36,960 nt of DNA from Streptomyces sp. PR69. Its GTDB lineage: Bacteria; Actinomycetota; Actinomycetes; Streptomycetales; Streptomycetaceae. The DNA is taken from contig NZ_JAOWCB010000045.1 in the NCBI RefSeq assembly GCF_026420845.1, positions 1-36,960 on the forward strand. The letters are read 5' to 3'. A program made the position numbers and the translations under genes. The notes under the pieces were generated by a model. It saw only the letters and a list, made by a program, of their open reading frames with translations. It was not told the origin of the DNA and ran no database searches. This document shows positions 13,397-21,534 of this stretch, one piece after another; position 1 is the first letter of the stretch, and every line of letters begins with the position of its first letter.

Positions 13397-15203
13397 CGGC
13401 GGCCTCCTCGGCGGCCTCGAAGTCGAGCGTCTGGTGGCGGAAGTAGTGGTCGTACAGCTCGGCGTACCGGCCGCCGGCCGCCAGCAGGGTCTCGTGGGTG
13501 CCCTGTTCGGTGATCCGTCCGCCGTCGACGACGAGGATCCGGTCGGCCTTGCGGACCGTGGGCAGCCGGTGCGCGACCACGACGGTCGTGCGGCCCGCGG
13601 AGGCCGCGTCCAGCCCTTCCTGCACCTGGGCCTCGGTGAGCGGGTCCACGCTGGCGGTGGCCTCGTCGAGGATCAGCAGGGACGGGTTGCCGAGCATCAC
13701 CCGGGCCAGCACGATCAGTTGCCGCTGGCCCGCGGAGAGGCTGCTGCCGCCCTCGTTGACCGGCGTGTCGAGGCCGTCCGGCAGGGCGTCGAGCCAGTCG
13801 CCGCCAGCCACCGAGCGGGCGGCGGCCAGGATCTCGTCGGGGGTGGCACCCGGCCGGCCGAAGCCGATGTTCTCCCCGACGGTGCCGGAGAAGAGGAACG
13901 GCGCCTGCGGGACGATGCCGAGGTGGCTCTTGTAGGCGTCCAGGTCCAGGGTGCGGATGTCCCGCCCGTCGACGAGCAGTTCACCCGCGCCGAACTCGTA
14001 GGCCCGGGTGATCAGCCGGATGATGCTGGACTTGCCGGCGCCGGTGTGCCCGACCAGGGCGACCGTCTCACCGCTTTCGATCTTGAGGTCGAGCCCGGTC
14101 AGGACGGGCCGGTCGGCCCGGTAGCCGAAGTCGACGCCGAGGAACTCGACGGCGCCCGAGAGCCGGGGCACCGGCAGGGCGTCGCTCTGCCGCACGGTCG
14201 GCTCCAGGTCCACCAGGGCGAAGATCCGCTCGGAGGCGGCCAGGCCCTGCTGGAACTGGTTCCAGAAGGAGGCGATGCTGGTCAGCGGGAACCAGAACAG
14301 CATCAGGGCCTCCAGGAACAGGGACCACTCCCCCGCCGTGACGGCGCCCTCGGCGAGCAGGTCCCCGCCGAGCACGACGACGCCGACGGTGCCCAGCCCG
14401 GTCAGGGTCAGCAGCAGCGGAAAGATCCCGCTGAACAGCCGGTTCAGCCGGACGGTGGCCCGGAACCAGCGCTGGTTGACCTCGACCAGCCCGGCGTGGG
14501 TGGACTCCTCCCGCTGGAAGTTGCGGGCCACCGCGATGCCGCGGAGGGTCTCCTGCACGTACGCGTTGATCTGCGCGAGGGAGCGCTGCTGCTGCCGCGA
14601 TGCCCGCCGGGACACCCACCGGAACCCGAGGCTGACCAGGACGATCACGGCGGCCGTGGCCGCGGTCACCAGGGCGAGCGGGAGGTTGATGACGAACATG
14701 GCCAGCAGCAGCAGGCCGATCATCAGGACCTGGCCGACCAGCCCCAGGGTGAGGGTGGCCAGGGTGGCGAACGCCTGGGTGTCTGCGGTGATCCGGCTGG
14801 CCACCGAACCGGACGCCTGGGCGTCGTGGAAGGACATGTCCTGGCGGAGCACGGCCTCGAAGGCGCGCCGCCGCATCTCCAGCACCACGTCGCCGACCAG
14901 AACGCCCACGGCCCGCTGCTGGAAGAAGGTCAGCAGCCAGGCGGCGAGACCGGTGCCGAGCGCGGCCGCGGTCAGCGGGAGCACCGTCTCGCCGAGGCTT
15001 TCGCGCCCGGCGTTGTCCACGATGTCGGCCACCAGCAGAGGGAACGCGGCGCCGGCCACCGCCGCGCCGACCACGGCCAGCGCGATCAGCGCGACCGTCG
15101 AGCCCTTGGCGGTGAACAGGGGGCGGATCCGGCGCAGCAGTTCCCGGTCCCCGTAGGCCCGGTCGTAGCTGTCCGCGGAGATACCGTCGAGTATGTGCGC
15201 CAT
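13380..15203 (-). CDS. ABC exporter, TMD-NBD half-transporter (catalytically complete half)
   Basis: This 607-residue protein is a fused membrane-ATPase ABC exporter. About six hydrophobic helices lie in residues 35-300. The NBD has Walker A GHTGAGKSS, Walker B LLILDEAT with the catalytic Glu, and switch His in VAHRLPT. The signature is LSAGQRQ rather than LSGGQ. Its neighbour at 15203-17005 has the opposite pattern, a canonical signature but altered Walker B and H-loop. The two therefore very likely form a heterodimer with one active and one degenerate ATP site. Its ATG shares one base with the neighbour's stop (TGATG). It is placed between the terminal NRPS module and the loading genes, and the likely job is export of the lipopeptide or its precursor. 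Confidence 0.92.
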   Translation of the reverse strand: MAHILDGISADSYDRAYGDRELLRRIRPLFTAKGSTVALIALAVVGAAVAGAAFPLLVADIVDNAGRESLGETVLPLTAAALGTGLAAWLLTFFQQRAVGVLVGDVVLEMRRRAFEAVLRQDMSFHDAQASGSVASRITADTQAFATLATLTLGLVGQVLMIGLLLLAMFVINLPLALVTAATAAVIVLVSLGFRWVSRRASRQQQRSLAQINAYVQETLRGIAVARNFQREESTHAGLVEVNQRWFRATVRLNRLFSGIFPLLLTLTGLGTVGVVVLGGDLLAEGAVTAGEWSLFLEALMLFWFPLTSIASFWNQFQQGLAASERIFALVDLEPTVRQSDALPVPRLSGAVEFLGVDFGYRADRPVLTGLDLKIESGETVALVGHTGAGKSSIIRLITRAYEFGAGELLVDGRDIRTLDLDAYKSHLGIVPQAPFLFSGTVGENIGFGRPGATPDEILAAARSVAGGDWLDALPDGLDTPVNEGGSSLSAGQRQLIVLARVMLGNPSLLILDEATASVDPLTEAQVQEGLDAASAGRTTVVVAHRLPTVRKADRILVVDGGRITEQGTHETLLAAGGRYAELYDHYFRHQTLDFEAAEEAADAVVR

Positions 15204-17005
15204 CAGTGGACTTCCTCTCCGGACCAGCCGGCCGTCTCCCGCAGGTGCGGCGCGAAGATCCGGTGGTACAACTCGCAGCTCTCCAGCAGTTCCTCGTGGG
15301 TGCCTTGGCCCACGATCCGGCCCCGGTCCAGCACCAGCACCAGGTCGGCGCTGCGGATCCGGGACAGCCGGGGGGTGACCATGAAGGTGGTGCGGCCCGC
15401 GGCGGCCCGCCGGACGGCCTGCTGGATCTTCTGCTCGGTGGCGCTGTCCACCGCGCTGGTGGAGTCGTCCAGCACCAGGATCCGCGGGTCCGCCAGCAGG
15501 GCGCGGGCGATGGCGATGCGCTGCCGCTGGCCGCCGGACAGCGTGGCGCCGCGTTCGCCGACCAGGGTGTCGTAGCCGTGCTCGGTGCCGGTGATGAACT
15601 CGTGGGCGTGCGCGGCCCGTGCGGCCTCCTCCAGCTCGGCCCGGGTGGGCTCGCGGTCCGTGCCGAAGGCCAGGTTGTCCGCGATGGACCGGGAGAACAG
15701 CACCACGTCCTGCTCGATCACCGAGATCTGCGAGCGCAGCGTCTGGGCGTGCCAGTCGGTGGTGGCCACCCCGTCCACCCGCACCTCGCCGGAGTCCGGC
15801 ACGTAGGTGCGGTTCAGCAGCTGGAGCAGGGTGGACTTGCCGCTGCCGGTCGGCCCGACGAGGGCGACGGTCATGCCCGGTTCCACGGTGAAGGAGACGT
15901 CGTCGAGGACGGGCTTGTCCCCGTGGCCGAAGCGGACCCGGTCGAAGACCACCGTGCCCTCGATCTCCGCCCGGTGTCCGGTGTCGGTGTCCTCCGACCC
16001 GGCCCGGTCGGTGATGACCTCCAGGATCCGCCGGGCGCCGGCGATGCCCAGGAAGACCAGGCCGATGCTGAACGAGGCCAGCTGGGTCGGCGCCCGCAGG
16101 GCGCTCATCAGCCCGAGGAAGGCCACGAGCTGACCGACCGTCAGCGAGCCTGTGGACACCAGGTGGGCGCCGTGCAGCAGTCCGGCCGCCAGCGCGGCCA
16201 CCAGCAGCAGGGTGGGCAGGTACAGTGCCTGCGCCTTGGCCTGGCGCACCGCGGCGTCCCGGTAGGCCGTCGCCCGCTCCATGAACCGGCGCTGCTCGGC
16301 GGCCCGGCGCCCGGTGGCCTCAACGGTCTCCACGCCCGCGATGGTCTGCGAGACCTGGGCGCTGAGCTCGCCGAAGCGGGCCCGGGTGGCCCCGGCCGCT
16401 GGGTCGAGCCGGCGGCCGTACTCGGCCAGCGCGAGGGCAAACAGCACCAGGAACACCAGCGGCACCAGCAGCAGCCGGGCGTCGATCAGGCCGATGAACA
16501 CGATCGGCACGACGAGGCCGAGCAGCATGTCGAAGGTGAGGTCCAGGCCGGGCGAGAGCATCAGGTTGACGGCCTGCGCGTCACCGGTGACCCGGGCCGA
16601 AAGGTCGCCGACCGGGCGCCGGTTGAAGAACTGCTGGCCCTTCTGGAGCAGCGCGGAGAACAGGGTGGCCCGCACGTCGCGCTCCAGCCCGCAGGCGTAC
16701 GCCTCCAGCGAGTACGTGGCGACGAAGCCGGCGACGCCGCGCACCGCGACCAGGGCGAGCAGCACCAGCACCATGGTGTCGAACCGGTCCCGGTCCGGGG
16801 TGCCGTCCAGCAGGGCGTCGAAGGCGGTGCCGATGACGACCGGAACCGCTGCGGCCAGCAGGTGCCACACCAGCGAGCCGGTGACATGGGCCGCGATCCA
16901 GCCCTTGGACCGGGCCAGGTGCGACCGCAGGAACGGGCCGACCCGTTCGCCGGGTCGCGGTTGCGGGGCCGCGCGCCGCTGCTTCGCGGTGGTCGCGGTG
17001 GTCAT
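15203..17005 (-). CDS. ABC exporter, TMD-NBD half-transporter (degenerate-site half)
   Basis: This 600-residue ABC exporter half starts at ATG 17005, overlapping the terminal NRPS stop as ATGA. Hydrophobic helices fill residues 35-300. The NBD has Walker A GPTGSGKST and signature LSGGQRQ. Walker B reads ILVLDDST, so the usual catalytic Glu is Asp. The H-loop reads FMVTPRLS, so the switch His is replaced by Pro. These are the changes expected in the half that contributes Walker A/B to the degenerate site of a heterodimeric exporter, and its partner at 13380-15203 has the altered signature (LSAGQ). Together they probably export the product across the cytoplasmic membrane. Confidence 0.92.
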   Translation of the reverse strand: MTTATTAKQRRAAPQPRPGERVGPFLRSHLARSKGWIAAHVTGSLVWHLLAAAVPVVIGTAFDALLDGTPDRDRFDTMVLVLLALVAVRGVAGFVATYSLEAYACGLERDVRATLFSALLQKGQQFFNRRPVGDLSARVTGDAQAVNLMLSPGLDLTFDMLLGLVVPIVFIGLIDARLLLVPLVFLVLFALALAEYGRRLDPAAGATRARFGELSAQVSQTIAGVETVEATGRRAAEQRRFMERATAYRDAAVRQAKAQALYLPTLLLVAALAAGLLHGAHLVSTGSLTVGQLVAFLGLMSALRAPTQLASFSIGLVFLGIAGARRILEVITDRAGSEDTDTGHRAEIEGTVVFDRVRFGHGDKPVLDDVSFTVEPGMTVALVGPTGSGKSTLLQLLNRTYVPDSGEVRVDGVATTDWHAQTLRSQISVIEQDVVLFSRSIADNLAFGTDREPTRAELEEAARAAHAHEFITGTEHGYDTLVGERGATLSGGQRQRIAIARALLADPRILVLDDSTSAVDSATEQKIQQAVRRAAAGRTTFMVTPRLSRIRSADLVLVLDRGRIVGQGTHEELLESCELYHRIFAPHLRETAGWSGEEVH

Positions 17006-20000
17006 GCGTTCTCCAGGGGGGTGTCGTCCAGGTCCGGGGCGGGGGCCTGGAGGTAGCCGCTGCGGACCAGTTCGGTCAGGTACGTGTGCAGCAGCCGCTG
17101 ATCGATCGGCGGGCAGTCGGTGCCGGACTCCCGGTACGCCGACCGGGCCGGCCCGGGCAGTGCGGCCCCGAGACCGGCCGGGCTCGCCCCGGGGCCGCCC
17201 TGCCCGTGGGCGGTGAACAGTGGGAGGAACGGGAAGAGGGCGTTGTCCCAGGAGCGTGCGGCGGACTCCTGGAGGGCGGTCAGCCAGTCGGCGTAGGAGA
17301 CCCGCCGGAGCCGGTAGCCGAAGCCGGTAAGCCAGTCGAACACCGTGCCCAGACCGACGGGTTCGGGGTGGGCCAGGTCGAAGGAGGCGGACTCCGCTCC
17401 CGGGCGGGAGGCGAGCGCCAGCAGGGCCCCGGCGACCCGGTCCACCGGCACCAGCTGCACCGGAAGGTCGAGGTCGGGGTAGCACCCGAGCTGAACACTG
17501 CCCTTGATGATCGCCCAAATCAAGTCCTTCGGGTTGCCGATTCCGGTCGTGCTGTGCCCGCCGACGTAGTCGGGGCGGTGCACGTCGACCGGGACGCCCC
17601 GCTCGCGGGCGGCGACCGCCAGGTGCTCGGCGGCCCATTTGCTCTGGTTGTAGCCGCCGGTGACGGGCGCGGCAGGGGCGGTGCCGGGCTCGGGGACGGA
17701 CGCGGTGGACACGTGGTGCACCGGGATGCCGCCGCCCCGTGCGGCCAGCCGCAGGACCTCCTGGGTGCCGTCCACGTTCGCGGCCCGCAGCGTGGCGTAC
17801 GGCAGGGTGAAGCTCACCCAGGCGCCGCTGTGGTGGATGGCGTCCAGCAGTCCGGCGAGCTCCTCGAAGCGCTCGGGCGCGAGGCCGAGCAGCGGCTGCG
17901 CCAGGTCGCCGCATTCCACCACCACCCGGCCGGGCCCGGGGGCCGGCAGCCCGTACCCGGCGAGGGTCTTCAGCAGCCGCCGCATGCCCTCGTCCGGGTC
18001 CTCGGCGCGCAGCAGGCAGTGGACGGTGGCCCGGGTGGTGCGCAGAAGCCCCTCGAGCAGGTGCGCGCCGAGGAAGCCGGTGGCACCGGTGAGCAGCACG
18101 GCCCGCGGCTCCGCGTCACGGGTCCGGCGGGCGCCGGGCGCCACCGTGATCTCCGGGTCCAGCTCCGGCAGCGCGGTCAGCTCCCCGTCCGGTCCGCCGC
18201 TCCCGGCGGCGGGGGCCGGGGCGGTGCGGGCGGCGTCCACCCGCTGGGCCAGCTCCGCGACCGTGGTCGCCTCGAACAGGGCGATCAGCGGCAGGTCCAC
18301 CCCGTGGGCCCGACGCAGTTCGAACTGGACCCGGGGCACCAGCAGGCTGTGTCCGCCGAGCTGGAAGAAGTCGTCCTCGGCGGTCACCTCCTCGGCTCCC
18401 AGGACCTTGCGCCAGACGGCGGCGACCTGCTCCTCCATGGGGGTGGAGAACACGGCGGCGGGCCGCTCGGCGGGCTCCTCGGCGGGCGCGGGCAGCGCCT
18501 TGCGGTCGTGCTTGCCATTGGCGTTCAGCGGCATCCGGTCGAGCAGGGTGATGGTCGACGGGACCATGTAGTACGGCAGCTGGCTGCGCAGGTGGTCCTG
18601 GAGCTCCACCGGGTCGGGGGTGCTGCCGGCCCGCGGCTCGACGTACCCGGCGAGCCGGCGTTCACCCTTGGCGTCCGTGTGGACGACGACGGCGGCGGCC
18701 TGGACGGCGGGGTGCTGGCCGAGGACCGACTCGACCTCCTCCAGCTCGATCCGGAAGCCGCGGATCTTCACCTGGCGGTCCACCCGGCCGAGGACCTCCA
18801 CGTCGCCGGTGGGCAGCAGCCGGGCCAGGTCGCCGGTGTTGTACAGGCGGGCGCCCGGCCGGTCGCTGTAGGGGTGCGGCAGGAACCGCTCGGCGGTCAA
18901 CTCCGGTCGGCCCACGTAGCCGCGGGCCAGGGCCAGGCCGCCGATGTAGAGGGTGCCGTTGACGCCGACGGGCACGGGCTGGAGCCGGTCGTCGAGCACG
19001 TAGAACTCGGTGTTGGGCAGCGGCCGGCCGATGGGGACCGGCTCCTCCTCGGACCGCTCCGGCATCGGGGTCTCGAACAGGCCGCTGTCGACGGTGGACT
19101 CGGTGATGCCGTACGAGTTGACCAGCCGGGTGCCGGGCGGGCAGAGCTTCTTGAGGTTCCAGTAGTCCCGCATGAACCAGATGTCCGCGCCGACCGCCAG
19201 CACCTTGAAGTTGTCCAGCAGCCTGCCCTGTTCGGCAACATGGGCGCTGAGCAGGCGGATCACCACGGGGACGAGGTCGGCGAAGTCCACCCGTTCGCGC
19301 TGGAGCAGCTCGTACAGCCGGGCCGGGTCCAGCAGCGTCTCACGGTGGCAGAGCACCAGGGTGCCGCCCGAGCACAGGGCGCGGACCATGTCGCCGGTGA
19401 ACACGTCGAAGGCGATGTTGGCGGCCTGGAGGTGGCGGCGGACCACGGTGCCCAGCTCGTAGACCCGCTCCCACGAGCGGTAGGCGCTCATCAGCGCCCC
19501 GTGGGTGAGCATCGCGCCCTTGGCCCGGCCGGTGGAGCCGGAGGTGTACACCAGGAACGCGAGGTTGTCCGAGACCGGCTGCGGAGCCCGCGCCGTGTCT
19601 TCGGCCGCGGCGCCGGTACCGTCCTCGGCGTCCGCCCCGGCGAGCCAATCGTCGAACCAGCCGACGGTGATCCCGTCGGTGAGCCCCGGCACGGTCCCGG
19701 CGATGTCGTGCCGGGTGAGCAGCAGCTCGACCGAGGCGTCGGTGAGGATGAACCGGAGCCGATCCACCGGGTTCGCCGGGTCGAGCGGTACGTAGGCGCC
19801 ACCGGCCTTGAGGACGCCGAGCACCGCGGCCACGGAGTCCGCGCAGCGCGGTGCGCACAGCCCCACCCGGACCTCCGGCCCCACGCCGAGGGCGCGCAGC
19901 CGGGCGGCGACGATCCCGGCCCGGCGGTCGAGCTCGCGGTAGCTGACCCGGTCCTCGCCGTCCACCACGGCCACGGCGTCGGGTGTGGCCCGGACGTGCT

Positions 20001-21534
20001 CCTCGAACAGCTGGTGGACGCATTCATCGGGGCCGACCCGCACGGAGACCGTGTTGTCCCGGGTCAGTACGTCGGTGCGCTCGGCTTCCGACAGCAGCGG
20101 CAGGGCCGTCAGGCGCAGCCGAGGGTCGGCCACGGCCCCGGCGAGCAGCCGCTCGAAGTGGCCCGCCATCCGCCCGATCGTCGCGTCGGTGTACAGGTCG
20201 GTGTTGTACTCCCAGTCGCAGCGCAGCCGTTCGCCCTCGTCGACCACGTCGAGGCTCAGGTCGTACATCGCCGCACGCCGGCCCTCCCCCGCGAACGGGG
20301 AGATGCGCAGGCCGGCCAGGTCCAGCGCGGCGCGCGGCACGTTGTGCAGCGAGAGCATGGTCTGGAACAGCGGCGCGCGGCTGAGGTCACGGTCCGGCTG
20401 GACCTCCTCCACCACCTGCTCGAACGGCACGTCCTGGTGGGCGAAGTCGGCGAGGCATGCCTGCTTGGTGCGGGCCAGCAGCTCGCTGAAGGCGGGGTTT
20501 CCGGACAGGTCGGCCCGCAGGGCCAGGGTGTTGACGAGGAACCCGATCAGCGGCTCGGTCTCGGGCCGGCCGCGGCCGGCCACCGAGGTGCCGACCACGA
20601 TGTCGTCCTGGCCGGAGTAGCGGTGGAGCAGGGCGGTGTAGCCCGCGAGCAGGGTCATGAAGAGGGTGGCGCCGGTGTCGGCGGCCAGCGCCCGCAGTCC
20701 GCGGGTGACGTCGGCGGGCAGGTGGAAGGAGCGGGTGCAGCCGGCGTAGGTCTGCACCGGCGGGCGGGCCCGGTCGGTGGGCACGCCCAGGCTGGGCAGT
20801 TCACCGCGGAACCGCTCCCGCCAGTGGGCCAAGCCCGCCGCTCGGCTTTCGGCGCTGAGCCCGCGCTGCCAGTGGGCGTAGTCGGCGTACTGGATCTCCA
20901 GCGGCGGCAGCGGGTCGGTGCCGCCCTCGCGGAGCGCCGCGTAGAGGGTCCCGAACTCCCGGGTGAGGACCCCCATCGACCAGTCGTCGGTGACGATGTG
21001 GTGCAGGTTGATCAGCGCGACGGTCTCCTGGTCGGCCAGGCGAACGAGCGTCACCCGGAACAGCGGGCCGCTGCCGAGGTCGAAGGGGGCGGCCGCGTGC
21101 GCGGCGGCGAGCCGCCGCACCTCCGCCTCGGCGTCCTGCGTCCCGCGCAGGTCGACGGTCTCAGGTTGCCACCGGACCTCGTCGGCGGGCGTGACGACCT
21201 GTACCGGTTCGCCGTCGACCGGGCGGAAGGTGGTCCGCAGCGTCTCGTGGCGGCGCACCAGGGCCCGGAAGGCGGCCGCCGCCAGGTCGAGGTCCACCGG
21301 GCCCTGCAGGCGCAGCGCGTACGGCATGCTGTACGCGGTGTCGCCCGGGTTGAGCTGGTCGAGGAACCACAGCCGCTGCTGGGCGAACGAGAGCGGCGCC
21401 CCGGCGCCCGCGGGGCGGCGGCCGATCCCGGTGGGGGCCGCCGTGGCGCGGCTGCGCAGCCGGCTCATGAGGAGGGCGTACTTGGCGGGCGACTGCTCGC
21501 GCAGCTGCCGCAGCTTCTCCTGCGTGTCGGTCAT
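17002..21534 (-). CDS. NRPS terminal module C-A-PCP-Re (thioester reductase release)
   Basis: The 1510-residue protein has a C domain (LSFAQQRLWFLDQL near 40, HHIVTDD near 178). The A domain has YTSGSTGRAKG near 665, NSYGITEST near 810 and NANGKHDRKALP near 1005. The PCP has LGGHSLL near 1060. A C-terminal NAD(P)-dependent reductase from about 1145 has VLLTGATGFLGAHLLEGLL, an HHVSTASV Ser/Thr and the YNQSK Tyr-Lys pair. The specificity positions read as D-V-G-D-A-G-S-V-D-K, close to the ornithine code D-V-G-E-I-G-S-I-D-K, so ornithine or a related basic residue is a tentative prediction. Re domains release the chain as an aldehyde or, after a second reduction, an alcohol. The start ATG 21534 overlaps the PP-loop gene stop (ATGA) and the stop overlaps the ABC gene. 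Confidence 0.94.
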   Translation of the reverse strand: MTDTQEKLRQLREQSPAKYALLMSRLRSRATAAPTGIGRRPAGAGAPLSFAQQRLWFLDQLNPGDTAYSMPYALRLQGPVDLDLAAAAFRALVRRHETLRTTFRPVDGEPVQVVTPADEVRWQPETVDLRGTQDAEAEVRRLAAAHAAAPFDLGSGPLFRVTLVRLADQETVALINLHHIVTDDWSMGVLTREFGTLYAALREGGTDPLPPLEIQYADYAHWQRGLSAESRAAGLAHWRERFRGELPSLGVPTDRARPPVQTYAGCTRSFHLPADVTRGLRALAADTGATLFMTLLAGYTALLHRYSGQDDIVVGTSVAGRGRPETEPLIGFLVNTLALRADLSGNPAFSELLARTKQACLADFAHQDVPFEQVVEEVQPDRDLSRAPLFQTMLSLHNVPRAALDLAGLRISPFAGEGRRAAMYDLSLDVVDEGERLRCDWEYNTDLYTDATIGRMAGHFERLLAGAVADPRLRLTALPLLSEAERTDVLTRDNTVSVRVGPDECVHQLFEEHVRATPDAVAVVDGEDRVSYRELDRRAGIVAARLRALGVGPEVRVGLCAPRCADSVAAVLGVLKAGGAYVPLDPANPVDRLRFILTDASVELLLTRHDIAGTVPGLTDGITVGWFDDWLAGADAEDGTGAAAEDTARAPQPVSDNLAFLVYTSGSTGRAKGAMLTHGALMSAYRSWERVYELGTVVRRHLQAANIAFDVFTGDMVRALCSGGTLVLCHRETLLDPARLYELLQRERVDFADLVPVVIRLLSAHVAEQGRLLDNFKVLAVGADIWFMRDYWNLKKLCPPGTRLVNSYGITESTVDSGLFETPMPERSEEEPVPIGRPLPNTEFYVLDDRLQPVPVGVNGTLYIGGLALARGYVGRPELTAERFLPHPYSDRPGARLYNTGDLARLLPTGDVEVLGRVDRQVKIRGFRIELEEVESVLGQHPAVQAAAVVVHTDAKGERRLAGYVEPRAGSTPDPVELQDHLRSQLPYYMVPSTITLLDRMPLNANGKHDRKALPAPAEEPAERPAAVFSTPMEEQVAAVWRKVLGAEEVTAEDDFFQLGGHSLLVPRVQFELRRAHGVDLPLIALFEATTVAELAQRVDAARTAPAPAAGSGGPDGELTALPELDPEITVAPGARRTRDAEPRAVLLTGATGFLGAHLLEGLLRTTRATVHCLLRAEDPDEGMRRLLKTLAGYGLPAPGPGRVVVECGDLAQPLLGLAPERFEELAGLLDAIHHSGAWVSFTLPYATLRAANVDGTQEVLRLAARGGGIPVHHVSTASVPEPGTAPAAPVTGGYNQSKWAAEHLAVAARERGVPVDVHRPDYVGGHSTTGIGNPKDLIWAIIKGSVQLGCYPDLDLPVQLVPVDRVAGALLALASRPGAESASFDLAHPEPVGLGTVFDWLTGFGYRLRRVSYADWLTALQESAARSWDNALFPFLPLFTAHGQGGPGASPAGLGAALPGPARSAYRESGTDCPPIDQRLLHTYLTELVRSGYLQAPAPDLDDTPLENA

